From positions 1 through 45,270 of the forward strand of contig JADNRX010000417.1 of NCBI GenBank assembly GCA_015501595.1: a stretch of 45,270 bases of DNA, given 5' to 3'. The stretch's first letter is position 1; each line of letters begins with the position of its first letter. This DNA is from Hymenopellis radicata (Eukaryota > Basidiomycota > Agaricomycetes > Agaricales > Physalacriaceae). Shown one piece after another: positions 21,936 to 33,700 of the stretch. The position numbers were made by a program, and so were the translations under genes. The notes beneath the pieces are model-generated. The model did not search any database. It saw only the letters and a program-made list of their open reading frames with translations, and was not told the origin of the DNA.

Positions 21936-22427
21936 AGCGTGACGAGCACTCATACAATTTGTAATGTTTTCTTCGATACTCATATACTACGACAACGAGT
22001 TATGTCTTTATGTGTACTGTGAGTCATAATTCTACTGAGAGCCTGAGGCAAGGCGCACCGTGGTACTTATGAACAAGAGTTGAACGAGAAGTGTCGTGTG
22101 ACGAGTCCATGGTCGAGCCCTTTCTTCAAGGCGTCATCACGGTACTCGATGAACGAACGGGAAAAGGATGACAAGCGGCTGAACGCCACGATCTGGGCAG
22201 TAAGCCGAGGTGAATGTTGTGCCCACATTAGCTCTGTCTAGTAGTTCACATACAAACGACTACAGGAAGGGGGCATACATTGTCATCGGACCTACATGTT
22301 TTGCTGTTGATCGCCTTGTTCACGCAGGACGGAAAATAATTATTCACATTCGTAGAAAGAAAGAAAAGTCCAGCTCTTAGCCCAACTCTAAATCAAGCAG
22401 TTCGTCGCTTCTTTCCTTCACACAGCC
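21936..22427. other. Intergenic with a fragment of the membrane-family 5' flank
   Basis: 22085-22160 (GTGTGACGAGTCCATGGTCGAG, then AAGGCGTC) resembles the 5' flanks of the membrane-protein copies at 24330-24390 and 35965-36015, in the same orientation. It may be the trace of another lost copy. 22330-22427 is the 3' UTR of copy A and matches the 3' flanks of B, C and D. Confidence 0.5.
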
Positions 22428-24306
22428 TCACACTCTGTCATACCCGTCCCGGCTCCCGTCCCAGGCCTCCTCCTTCGAGTCATGATCAACGGATGACAAT
22501 AGCGATTCCGTGAGAGTACTGTCCCCCATGTCGGCTAGCGACAGTCTGTATTTTGCAGCCGGATACCTCATCATCTGCTGCGTTTCCTCCCGCAATGCGC
22601 GGACTTCTGTGCGCGGCGCCATTAACGCTATCTCCTCCCGCAATTCTCGAACCACATTGTCCAACTCGTTCGGCGGTGTTGCTAGATCATCCGCTGTGAA
22701 GCCGTTAACGTTCGATCCATGCAGAGAGGAAGTAACACACCCTTGGATATCACAAGCCCTGCAATGAAGGAGAATAATTTCCAGATCGCCGCCAGCATTG
22801 TGAACGTCGCGACGAATACGTTCGTGATCGCTGACCCCAGTGACTTTCGACGATAAGTCCAACGAGAGTAGAAGATCTGCGGTGTTTTGACACATTCATC
22901 GTGTTCCATGTCCCACGGTGTCCACGCCGAATAGTTTGAGCGCAACTCGTTTGCCTGCCATGAAAGGGAGGGATGCTCGGTAGTGCTAATAGCCTGGATT
23001 GTCTTGTTAAACATGGCCCGGGATGCCCAGATCTGGTTCGGCGAGTGAATACCCAGGTCCCGGCGAATATAATGGTATACGCCTTGGAATACATTCTCCT
23101 TGGTAAGTTCATAGACAGATGCACATTCCTTTTTTCGGAAGTGAAAGCAAGCCGACGTTCGAGATTCGGTTGTGCCCGGGCTCACGATGAAGGGTGCGAG
23201 GGTATCGATCCACATCGTCAAAGTCTCATCAACGATAGCGAAATCAATAGGGTCCGAGTTGCAAGGCAGATGGTCTTCCCAACCTGCTGACTCAAGAGAA
23301 GATCCTGGACAATGCGGGTAAGCAGTCGTTGTCCATTCCGTGATGTTGAAGCTAAGTGGAATTTCACTGTTGTCGGTGTCGCATGAATCGACAATCTCGA
23401 ATTTTGGAAACCAGCACCTAGCAGTAGGAGCATAAAATCCAGTATGCAGTATGAAATGCGAAGTGGTAGACATACATATACATTACTTGCGCCTACAACG
23501 AATCAGTATTATAAGTACATTGACTCAGAGGACTGGTTCAGAACACGTACCGCATCATCAGAAAAGTCATCTAACATTTTGGCCTCCCAATGTAAACTGA
23601 ACGGGACAGGAACCCAGCAAGATATATCAGCCTGCGACATGCAAGGGTCCATGAGCAAGTCTGAAGCAGGTATAGTACCTACCGACATGAACGCGGGGGT
23701 CGGAAAGTAAGCGTTCGTAGGTATTTGCATTGTCACATTTTGCTATTTGCAGCGTGTAAGGGCAACAGTCAACGAAACGGAGATGATTGTATCTTACCAC
23801 ATCACATGATGTCAATGGGTTGTTGTAGAAGAGAAAGCTATCTCCGCCGTTAGCCAGCGAAGTGATATTGTATTCCTCGGTGGAGTCGTTCAGCTGGAAG
23901 ACGTCCCCAACATGGAGCGTCTGAGGCGAGAAATCCGGCAGAGGGGATTTCAAGAATGACGGGATGAGATACGAGAATGGCAAAGGCGGGATAGTCGCGT
24001 TCGGTGTGTATGTGTACTCTTGGACAATGTCGTACGCGGTGAGAGGAACTTCGAGACCCTTGGTGAGCAAATCCGCGCAGGCGAAGATGGGAAGATCAAG
24101 ATCTCACTGTTCATCAAAGCAAGAAAAACAGCAAGCGCCATGTAGACGACGATGACAACGGGAGTCGTCCAACGCCCGGGGTAGTCTGAGGGAGAGCATG
24201 TAGTCGGCTCACGAAGGATGAGACGAATGGACGCACCTCTCTGGACGTTGTATCCTAACCGAAACCCCGTGATTTTCCTCAGAATTCTGTTAAGCGGAAG
24301 GCGCAT
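22428..24306 (-). CDS. Two-pass membrane protein of unknown function, family copy A, 8 exons, intact
   Basis: Exons: 24306-24237, 24185-24108, 24048-23798, 23742-23683, 23631-23551, 23492-23476 (17 nt), 23417-22741 and 22693-22428. The total of 1500 bp gives 499 aa without a stop. A short basic N-terminus (MRLPLNRILRKITG) leads to DYPGRWTTP and transmembrane helix 1 (about 33-48). An outer domain of about 330 residues follows, with EYTYTPNAT, SFLFYNNPLTSCDV, CWVPVPFS, DHLPCNSDP, several Cys and N-glycosylation sites. Helix 2 is at about 378-411 (SAITNVFVATFTMLAAIW). The C-terminus is charged, coiled-coil-like, and ends with YRLSLADMGDSTLTESLLSS. Positive-inside topology suggests both ends lie in the cytosol. 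I know no function for this family. It seems confined to agaric-like fungi (recollection, not searched). It could be a surface receptor or a wall-facing protein. Confidence 0.82.
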
Positions 24307-24640
24307 GGCGATACGAACAAGATAGGCGAAGGAGAAATGCGGTGTGACGAGTCTGTGGTCGAAATCTTGCTTTATGGTGTTGCGGACTGTTCTCTGATTC
24401 CGATGGTTGTCGAGGGACAGGCGGGAGAAGTATCAAAGATGCATTGAGCTCAGATACAAACATCCGTCATGGCTATGATGACTACAGAGGGGCAATCTGT
24501 CCAAGACGATAATATATCAACGTCCTTGAGGTCGATCCGAGGATTAATCAGATTATCGAAGGGGCCTTTGAATACAATGTTCAGTTGGTATCCATGCATC
24601 GCGTAATCTATTCGAGCTAGGCAGGTCATCTAAGTCACCA
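24307..24640. repeat. 5' flank of copy A, shared with copies B, C and D
   Basis: Blocks such as ACGAGTCTGTGGTC, ATCAAAGATGCAT, AACGTCCTTGAGGTCGATCC and a GCATCGCGTA end are found in the same order at 35940-36250. They recur in reverse orientation at 39180-39490 and 42840-43090. It probably carries the common promoter of the family. Confidence 0.7.
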
Positions 24641-26843
24641 ACAAGGTTGAGCCTCAAGCCGTTGCCGTAGGCATCGTGAAGGCGGTATGCACCACAGACC
24701 GAGACGACGTCGATGTTGGGCACCGTGCACAAACAGCATTAGAAGCAACATGGTATACCCAGCTGCGTCGACGTGTCCACGCTGATTACTTATCATCAGT
24801 TAAGTATTGTTCAACAGTAAATCACACACCTCGCATTGCACCACATTCTCAATGCATCTAGCAAGGACACGCGACCAACGCCCTCCCAGGACTTGTTGAA
24901 GGAGACGTGAAAACCGATCGCTGAACATGGGCACTGAAAGGACGGAATCTGGGGGAATGAAATCAGTAATTGACGCGAGGGCACGGAGCAAATGATGTGC
25001 ATTTGTTCCTTGCGCTTTTCACGAGCTCAATCGCATAAGCCAGCGGTAGCAAAATATTCGTCTGAAGGAATCTAGCGGTAGGATGGTGAAGAAGCCGTTA
25101 TATTGACCGCGTAAGAAACAGGGATGATCGGTATACTTTCAGCCAGAGAATTAATGAGTCTATAAAAGTCGTTAGGTGCGTCGCCACGTATGGGTAGTAG
25201 ACGCACTTTCTGAGAGACACCTGGGCTGCTCGGCGCGAAGCCGATCCATATGATGAGTCGCTCCAACACGCCTTCTCCTTTAACCTGGATTATACTTGCT
25301 TGCCCGATATGCCTTACCAGACCACTTCTGCTCGTACTCGTATCGCGGAATGTTCGCTTTCTCCTTCCACGGTTCCTGTACGTCTCTGCCAAGCGCACAC
25401 CGCGTCGCTCGAGACGTTGACAGTGGGCCGACGATCTAGGGTTTATCAGACCAAGAGCAGCGTCTCCGTGGATGCGTCGTCCAGTCACATTTTGGCCCGA
25501 TAAATGAGCATGAAATGCGTTGTTTGAGGGTATCAGCTGAAGACTGCAGTAGGCGATGATGGGGGGAAGGAAGGAACAAATTTGATCGGCCGACGGCTTT
25601 CCTTCCGACTTCCATCATCATCATCATCAATTACACGGCACGGACCTTTCCAGATCGCCGGACGCTAGACTACAGTATGGCACTACTATACTGCGTACAT
25701 CTAACTACCATCTACTTCTCTAACAAGCCAGGATCACGGTAAGCTGCCCGAGAGACTAGAGTAGCTCCCATGGTTGCACTTGCTTAAATAGGGAGACGGA
25801 CTTACACCTCCAACAGGCCAAACTCATAGGACTTGAACTTTGTCTCTATTGTAGAACCGACAGGATCAGTAAGTGTTGTAAAGTGGAACTTTCAAGTTTC
25901 CACAAGTGCTAGTCTTAAGATTTTTCTTTTTGGATAAACACGGGGTGGCGTTCGACTCGCGTGCGCCTGAAGCAGCTCGCACGGTAAGGTCCGTTCGGAG
26001 TTCTAATGCCCAGGCCTTGCCGAGGACGGCAATGACATGACATCATTGTCCGAACCTTAAAAAATTCTGGCTGCGGCTTGCCCGCTCGACAACTCTCGAG
26101 AGCTTTATCTTCGAAACGGGCTAGAGCATACACACAGAAGACTGAAATATTTCTCTCCGGCATGCCGGTATCAGACACCCTAAGGATGGACACCATAAAC
26201 CCGCCAAAATGACTAGGTCGATGAAAAGAAAGAGTTTTCAACAATAAAATTGTTCTCGACGGACAAGCCACCACATGTATCATGTAGACACTGTGGATGA
26301 ACTTTCCGCTGTGTTTGTTTTTGCGTGGCTAGACGACTTTTTTTGTTTGATGGTGGCCATTGCTGTGTTCTGTTCAACCTCACGCGTGTCTACGACGCGC
26401 TCTGAGTGGGATAAAAGCTCCTGCTGCGATGTACAAACGACCTTCAAAATCACAATACAATTCGCTCTCATTAGTCTCTGTCAGTCTCTATGTATATCTA
26501 CTCGTGCCAACTCTTTTGTTCTCCGATACTGGTCCCCATGGTCGCCTCCTGCTTAGCGTATATTACGGACTCTCTTGACAGCCGAAACGAATTAATTTAC
26601 TATGAATCTCGAGTACCGCATCATTCATTCAATGGTAATTGTGACGGAGCGTACGACAAGATTTTCTGGGAAGATGACACGTCTCAAATGCGCGTGAGTA
26701 AACAAAGTTTGATGATCTCTTCTAATCTGTCACTTCATTCACAGAAGAGGCTTCCGGAACACCCACGATACTTACGACAACATGAGACACGAGGCTGCTA
26801 AGCGCCACAGCTTCTAACTCTCACTCCCACCACGGCGCTCACT
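24641..26843. other. Long intergenic region with one linker repeat
   Basis: 25090-25270 is a copy of the linker repeat that also lies at 33320-33700, 36480-36880, 38820-38900, 42130-42260 and 42650-42760. Shared features are AATGAGTCTATAAAAG, GACGCACTTTCTGAGAGAC and GCGAAGCCGATCCATATGATGAG. A TCATCATCATCATCA microsatellite lies at 25615-25629. 26490-26800 has an open plus frame with a possible intron (26694-26740) just before the BTB gene. It could be a 5' exon or a separate fragment, and I cannot name it. The rest shows nothing recognisable. Confidence 0.5.
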
Positions 26844-28749
26844 ATGAAGTCACCCACACCCGTCCTGACTGTCGCTGGCGCTGAACAGATTACCCAAAAT
26901 CCGCTGACAGTCAAGTCCACCTTTTCGATTCCGGCAAAAACCCTGCTTCTGCAACGATCCGAGGCTGATAGTCAGGAAATACTGACGGATGTCTGTGGAT
27001 TGGGATGGTTTTTTGGGGTTCAAGCCTTACCACCATCGCTACCGAACGGCATTCATAAGTCCATATTCACTGCCGCACAAACGAGAGGAAGGCTAACGAT
27101 AGTGGAATCTTCCCGTCAAGATGCCATTCCGGTACGTATTCAACTTGAATCAAGTGCACGTTGTTCGACGCACTAACCCTTACTTCGTCCAGGCCTCGAA
27201 CTGGAGTGCCACGAACTTGATAGTCCGGGGTACTTCAATTCTAAAACGATTGCGTTTGCAGACCGCCTGGGTATCAGCCACGTTTCATGCACGCTGCGTG
27301 CCCCGGGACCCGACGGTATCACTCGCTCGTGCGATACGGTCTCAGTCACTGCAACAGAAACCGTCACCATTGGAACATTCCATTACGAGCATCCATTTGA
27401 TTACAAGGAAGACGGAGATGGGGGAGAGGAAGATACGTTCGTCTTCTCATTTGTGGTGGAGATGGGCAGCGCGCGCAGGGATAGCAAAGTTGTCCCAGAA
27501 CGAGTTGAACCCCGTGCTGCCATGGGACTCGCAGAAAGCCTTCGCACTGGCTGCATAGTGGACACAAAGTTCTATTTGTACTCGCGGAAAACCTCTGAAG
27601 GCGGAGCGAGCCATCTTAAGCAGATATATGCAAGCTCGGCAATCTTGCGCGGCATAAGCGAGGACTTGGATGTGCTACGTGTGTGGTTTTTTTTTTTTTT
27701 CGTTTTGCGCTGCCTGATTGTCTTGAAAGTTCAATCGCGTGGATTCAAAGGATCAGAGACTGTCTGCTTGGATCTATTCGAGCTGGAGGACGAGGACCAG
27801 GAGACGGAACACTATGACTATCCAGGCGAAGACAGCGACCTTGAGCCTGAAGAACTTCCAGAGTCCCTCTCCTCGCCAAATTTTTCGACCGAGGCGACGA
27901 TTGGGCCTGACGGTATTTCTCCTTGTGGCCCAGCGACTTACGAAGATGGCGATGGAGACAAGGCTAAGCCCACGAACAAGGACCTGGCTATTCGCTCTCA
28001 CGTTCGCATGCTTAACATTCACTCGTACAGATGGACTGATGTCGGTTCGTAGAAACGTTCAAGCCGTGACAGAGAAGAATTTCATGAGAATGGGGCGAGT
28101 GATTGTGCTGAAGGATACCGCCTTCGCGACGTAAGTCGCCGTCTAACTTTATCGTTTTTCGATGATGATAATCGTTGATGTGATGCAGTTGGGAAGCCTT
28201 GATTCGATATATCTACTTCAATGAGACTCACTTCAGTAACCTTCGGTCGACTGGCTCACCGGCCCCCGCGGGATTTCCGGGAGTACAGTGCTCACCGAAG
28301 TCGATGTACCGTCTCGCAGATAAGGTATGAGGACCCTCTTGCATTGGACTATGAACTTCGGTAATTGAATCCGCATGTCTAGTTTGGCATCGACACCCTC
28401 AAGGCTTTGGCACTGGAGAACATCAAGAAACAGATGACCGTTCAGAATGTCGTTACCGAGGTGTTCTCGAAGTTCTCGTCTCTGTGGGTTCCTGTTACAC
28501 GACCGATTACCTTTTCTTCTTATTCGACATTTTGCCAGCTATCCTGAGGTGCTGCATGCCGAAGTGGAATATCTTCTGGACCACTACGCGGATTCCAAGA
28601 TACAGGCGGGCATTTCTAACGTGCTTCAGACCCCCATTACAGGAGAGTATGCACATAGGTTAGATGCAATGCAGAGGATCATTACTGGGGTAACGAAGCA
28701 GATTAATCCTTACCCAACCAAAGCTGTGCTCCAAGTCTTGTTACTGTAA
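26844..28749 (+). CDS. BTB/POZ-type protein, 7 exons
   Basis: Proposed exons: 26844-27131, 27207-27678, 27730-27912, 28031-28130, 28189-28324, 28383-28483 and 28539-28749. The total of 1491 bp gives 496 aa. The middle follows the agaric BTB pattern: DTKFYLYSRKTSEG, SAILRGISEDLDVLL, GFKGSETVCLDLF, an acidic insert (DEDQETEHYDYPGEDSD), then VIVLKDTAFATWEALIRYIYF. The C-terminal half has MYRLADKFGIDTLKALAL, IVTEVF-like and KFSS/YPEVLHAEVEYLLDH helices. BTB domains dimerise and often link Cullin-3 to substrates. Here the N-terminal 90 residues are not recognised. The first intron acceptor and the 118-bp intron at 27913-28030 are the least sure. The intron at 27679-27729 has a long T run. It is convergent with the membrane gene at 29334-30935. 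Confidence 0.7.
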
Positions 28750-29333
28750 TTCTTGCGACAGCAAGCATTACCGCTAAAGACTGGCTAGCTGTATTACGAA
28801 TGCCTGTGTACAAATTTGAATACACCGTGGTGTATCTAAGTAGTCCTTCATAAGTACCTTCCATACTGTACAAATCTCTACACATTCGTTAGTTCGGCGA
28901 AGCCGTGTCAACAGTCCTTGGTAGAGTGCTGCCAAGACACATCTCCATCCTCTTCCTATTCGAGTCCCACTGTCATGTTCCAGCGCCAGCACGTCCTTGC
29001 GCCACGCTGTTTGGTCCTGCCCTAGTACTTCGAGATGAACGAAAGTAGATTACCTCCCACCGGATCGCAGCTTACTGCGCTCATTCGCCAATCGCTAGAG
29101 ACTTGCCGAAGCCGGATGAGGACTTACAAGTTGACAATGCATACAGGTATTCGAACGGTTAGGTCTTAATACAGTAGCTATTCCGCCTCGTGTGCGTAGT
29201 TACTATGGAAGATAAAGCTGTGCGGCTCGCTGCCAAGCAGTACGATAAGACTCCTCTCAGTAAATTCATAATGCATGAAAGGTTAGGTGCTCTAGGTGCA
29301 CGTTGAGTGTAATATCACCGTCGGTTTTCGGCA
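28750..29333. other. Spacer between convergent genes, partly duplicated
   Basis: 28750-28840 and 28890-28960 match 32100-32180 and 32250-32310. The middle part, about 29000-29340, has no counterpart in the second copy. It holds the two 3' UTRs and no other gene that I can see. Confidence 0.6.
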
Positions 29334-30935
29334 TCACATCGACTTCAGACTTGACGGAGTCAGATTCCTGTCAAATACATTAGCTAGGACATGAGTTTGC
29401 GAGCGAGTCCCTACGCAGACGAGTGCGAGCTCATGATCGCCGCGGGAATTGGAAAGTGTCGGCTGTTGGGCGCATGCAGGGCCCATTCTGGGAGGACTGT
29501 AATCGCTCCAGAAGGCACTGTGCTGCCAGTGCTGCGTGCTTGCTGTGATGGCGATAGTCGGGGCACCGGGTTCGGCAGAGATCCATGCGCGATAGTTGAG
29601 AGTCGCCATAAACGTGTTTGAATAACTATGCCAGTCTGGTGAGTAGTCGTGCGCGCGCGGGAGATACTAAGCTGACTTACAGCCCGCCGAGAATTTGAAA
29701 GCTGTGTTTCGATAAGTAAGAAAGAAAGGCAGTGAGGGCGGACGTACACCATGATATACCACGTCGAATGTGGTACCACCTGGAAAAGCACAAGCTCGAC
29801 CAAAGCGGCGATGCTCGTGAGGAATCCTGTCTCTATGTTGAACCGAACGAGTTGGTTGATTACACTTTCTGTTTTCTTGAACCCGGTCGTTTTTCGATTC
29901 GAGAGCTGCAAGGTCTCAAAGTTATCACCGCGAACTGCGAGATGGTCAATCCGACTGACCAAAATCACCACTGACACTGTGATTGTGATGTCGCAGGCCG
30001 CGGCTGCGGCGAGACCAGTCTACAGTGCGTTGAGATTATCTCTTAGGAAGAAAGGCAAAGACTGACCGAAACCTCCCAGGCGAACTCGATGAACGTGAAG
30101 ACTGATCTCTCCTTGGCAAACTGGAAAACATTATCAGCGTTCACGATAACATGAAGCAACTGTTGTTCTCCTCACCATGACGGAAACATGAAGTAAAAAA
30201 CCGCTGTCTACGAGGGCTACCTGGATGATGGGGGAGACGTTAGAACACGAATTGCCACTGGAAAATGTTTTCACATACGCAGCAGATCGCGAGAGGTATG
30301 AAGAAACGTCCGCTTAGACACCTTATACGCCATGCGTAGAAGCCTCGCACCATGATGGACACTAAACAAGATGCCCATCAGACGAAGAGATGGATAGTCC
30401 GTAGAAGAAGACTGACAAACAATGACCAGAGGAAGGAGGGCACAGAACGACCAGTCGAGCACCAATAGAGTGTCAACGTCGCCCCAGCCGGGCCCGCCGA
30501 TCTTCCATGCACCGATGGTGAGGCATATGATGAACAGCGTCTGGGTCAGAAAGACGAGCCATACTGGGGCACGGCTCTGTCAGGGACTTTTAGCGGATTA
30601 CTACTGACAGCCTACCGAGTGTCTTGAGTGCTCGACGTTCATGTGCGAACTTGATCGAATAGACACCTGAACCGGCGCATTCGTAAGGAAGGAAGGATGT
30701 GAAAGCTGCATTTGAACCACTTACACATCTGCACGATGAGGATACCATAGAGGCAAGAACCCCAGAGGTAAGAAAGGGCCTGGTGCACGTCTAAGCCCGT
30801 CGTATAAGCGCCCGTATTCAAGTTGTACACGCACGTATGGTCCAGTGCTACTTCATCGTCAGCGGACGACAACTAACAGTCACAGAAAACTCACAGAGGA
30901 CCAAGATCTAGCACCGAGATAGTGAACGGCGCCAT
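29334..30935 (-). CDS. DUF6534-type multi-pass membrane protein (may be decayed)
   Basis: The pieces read in order from 30935 are: MAPFTISVLDLGPL; LSYLWGSCLYGILIVQM; VYSIKFAHERRALKTLG; WLVFLTQTLFIICLTIG; GWGDVDTLLVLDWSF; VRGFYAWRIRCLS; TGLAAAAACDITITVSVVIL; SVINQLVRFNIETGFLTSI; and LYSNTFMATLNYRAW. This matches the seven-helix architecture and the closing N-x-L(M)ATLN motif of DUF6534 proteins of basidiomycetes, whose function is unknown. Clear introns include 30667-30724, 30362-30416 and one ending at 29616. The junctions after exon 1 (about 30894) and after exon 3 (30616) do not keep frame as I splice them. The gene may therefore be a pseudogene, or two introns may be misplaced. The stop is at 29334. 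Confidence 0.65.
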
Positions 30936-31759
30936 GGTGGTTGACGAAAAGCCCACGCCAGTGTCTCAAATATATATAGCAGCATATAGGACCAGGACAA
31001 TATGAGAATAGCACTTGTTTTCCCACATGGAGTCAACGAACTCACGAAGTACACCTTGTAAAGGTCCCATACTGCTATCATGCGACTATTATAGAGCACC
31101 CCCTGATTCAACATTGCGAAAAAGTGTGTTCTCTTGGGGTGCCGATCTGCGGACTCCCGCAAGCCGGCCCGTTTGCAGGAGTTGTTCGAATTTGATGGTC
31201 TTCTTCATAATCCTACCGACCAGCTACAAATAGCCGTCTTGATATCGTAAATTTAGCCTGCCGCATAGAACGAGAGCACGGATACCGCGACCATCGGGTA
31301 GAATTGACCACAGGACCACTCGATTTGAACCCCAAAGCCATGTAAGCACGGCTGTACGTGACCACCGCGCATGCATGATGGATAGAGAGAAAGCTAAACG
31401 ATACGAAAACGGTTGAGAAGAGGAAGTTGATCATTGACTGTACTGAATGCACTTGCCTTAGATACGGCTCCGGACCAAGCCCATGATCTAAACACCGAGT
31501 ACCGCGAGGTGTAGAGTATGCCTACGGGAGACTAGCACCATGACCGCCCGAAACATACTACCTCTGTGTAAACCATCAGCGTCCAGAACCTTGTCCATGC
31601 CGCGAGAGAAGTCGTGTGATAGATAGATATCTCGCACATTTTCTGACAACAAGGATTGCGGAGAAGAGGTTAAAGGCAAACGAGGATGAATGGGCGTGGT
31701 CAAGAGGGCTTGCGTTTGAAAGTCCGACTGGACAGTCCGCGCACATGGACCATGTGACC
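30936..31759. other. Intergenic, perhaps remains of a membrane-protein gene
   Basis: Minus-strand frames at 30908-31162 (LNQGVLYNSRMIAVWDLYKV) and 31488-31703 contain hydrophobic segments loosely like basidiomycete seven-helix proteins of the DUF6533 kind. I cannot build a continuous spliced model. It is the promoter side of the DUF6534-type gene. Nothing else is seen. Confidence 0.3.
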
Positions 31760-32100
31760 GCCACTTGTCTAGGTTGGCATCGACACCCTCAAGGCTTCCA
31801 TAGCGCTAGAGAACATCAAGAAACAGATGACCGTTCAGAATGTCGTTACCGAGGAGTTCTCGAGGTTTTCGTTTCTGTGGGTGCCACTTACACGACCGAT
31901 TACCTTTTCTTCTTACTATTCCGCATTTTACAAGCTATCCTGAGGTGCTGCATGCCGAAGTGGAATATCTTCTGAACCACTGCGCGGATTCCAAGATACA
32001 GGCGGGCATTCTAATGTGCTTCGGACCCCTATTACAGCAGAATAGAGGATCATGACTGGGGTAACGAAGCATATTAATCAAAGCGTGCTCTAAGTGTTAT
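31760..32100 (+). pseudogene. 3' fragment of the BTB gene (second copy)
   Basis: This is nearly the same DNA as 28375-28745: GGCATCGACACCCTCAAGGC, GAACATCAAGAAACAGATGA and TATCCTGAGGTGCTGCATGC occur in both, including the intron between the last two exons. Everything upstream (BTB domain, start) is missing. The 3' part has deletions around 32025-32045 that remove the normal ending. It is a truncated duplicate without a promoter. Confidence 0.88.
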
Positions 32101-32339
32101 TACTGCCGTTCTTGCGACAACTACCATTACCGCTAAAGAGTGGCTGGCTGTATTACGAATGCATGTGTACAAAATTTGAATATACTGCTTCTCTACCCTT
32201 TCCATACTTATCGCCGTGCAAGACTTTTAAACATCCGTCAGTTGAAATCTTCAGAGGTGAGCGAAGCTGTGCCAGCAGGTCCTCGGCACACGTCGGTGGA
32301 GTGCTGCCAGGGCCCATATCCGCGTTGATTCCTGTCAAA

Positions 32340-33060
32340 TGTATTAGCTAGGACGAGGTTTCAAGACGAGGCAAGCCCTACCCGGAAGGAGGCAAGCTCG
32401 TGATCGTCGTGGGTATTGGCCCCTCGTGCAGGAGGTGTCGGACAGGACACGACAACGGTTCCGCTCTAGTAGGACTGAAATGGTCCCATAAGGAACTTTG
32501 TTGGGATCGGGCATCGTGTTCAAATCCATGCGCGATAGCTGAGATCGCCATCAATGTGTTTGAATAACTATACCGTCTTCGTGAGTAGTCGCGCGCGCAG
32601 GTACTGCTACGTTTCGATACGTAAGAACATTATGAGACAGGTAAGGTTGGACGTACACCATGTGCCACGTCAACTTCGGTACCGCCTGGAAAACAACAAG
32701 CTCGACCGAAGTGGTGATGCTTGCGAGAAATCCTGAACCGAACGTGTTGGTAGATTAGACTCATCGTTTCCTTGAACACGGTCATTTTTCGATTCGTGAG
32801 CTGCAAGCCCGGATGATTAGGACGACGAACTACAAGCTGGCCAACCCAACTCACTGTGATCACCAGAAACACCGTCGCAGGCCGCGGTTCCCGCTAAACA
32901 GTCCCAGTCTGCAGTGCGTTGAAATTCTTGCCAGGAAGAAAGCCTAAGATTGACCGAAACCTCGAGAGCTAAGAAACTCGAGGAATGTCTGCACTGATCT
33001 CTCCATGGCAAACTGGAAATCATCTCTAGTAGTGCAGCGAGGTCAGCTTGAAGAGACATA
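32340..33060 (-). pseudogene. 3' fragment of the DUF6534-type gene (second copy)
   Basis: This DNA matches 29365-30110 with many small changes. Shared pieces include ATTAGCTAGGAC, GTGTTTGAATAACTAT, GAGTAGTCG(T)GCGCGCG and TTTCGATTCG-GAGCTGCAAG. The coding frame is broken repeatedly and the membrane helices are no longer continuous. With the BTB fragment it forms one duplicated block in the same convergent arrangement. Confidence 0.8.
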
Positions 33061-33299
33061 AGTCCAAGCATAAGAGACAACAAGGTTGACTTAGCATTAC
33101 ACAGTACTTAACAGTATCAAACGATGGCGCGCTCAGGTGCCCCGACAACGAATCGACAAAGGGCACTGACAAAACAACGTCGGGTAGCGGGCGCGATGCT
33201 AGTGCCAAAGCGGTGGGCGCCTTTCACGAACTCCAGCACTGCGCGGGAGGAAGAGTTAATTCTACGTTTGATACGTTGCACGAATATCAGCTAAAAGAA

Positions 33300-33700
33300 A
33301 CCGAGCAGAATGTAGGGAACGAATGAATCTGCGAAGGCCGTTATTCGCGTCAACACCTGTCGCAAGAGACGCACTGTTTCGCGTTCAACAGACGACTGGG
33401 GGCTGCTGAGCATAAAGTCAATATCCAGCCCGAGTGGGCAGCCGTCTGATAAGGAAACGCGATTCAATTGATTTCGACGCGTAGACGCACCTGACCGAGT
33501 TCAAGGAACTTGTTGGTGATTTCCTAGCCAGTAGTCCTGGAAAATCGGAGGAAAAAACCTGTACTTTGGGGCATTATCCTGGTCAGAGACAGGCTCGCCG
33601 CGTCGAGTCGTCGTATCGGAAGATTTGGGCAGCCTTTCATGTCGGAACAATGTCACGGTACGCTCCAGTCCTGTCTTTCGCGGCATCGGCTGCCTTCTTC
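33300..33700. repeat. Linker repeat, left of copy B
   Basis: This matches 36480-36880 on the same strand and 41930-42260 in reverse: GACGCACT, GGGGGCTGCTG, CAGCCGTCTG, CCTTGTTG-TGATTTCCTA, and CGCCGCGTCGTCG near the right end. It contains no gene. Together with 36480-36880 it flanks copy B as a direct repeat. Confidence 0.72.

Noticed and set aside
27679..27729. Poly-T run as a transposon or poly(A) insertion
   Set aside because: The run lies inside a 51-bp intron of the BTB gene with proper GT and AG ends and is best seen as its pyrimidine tract.
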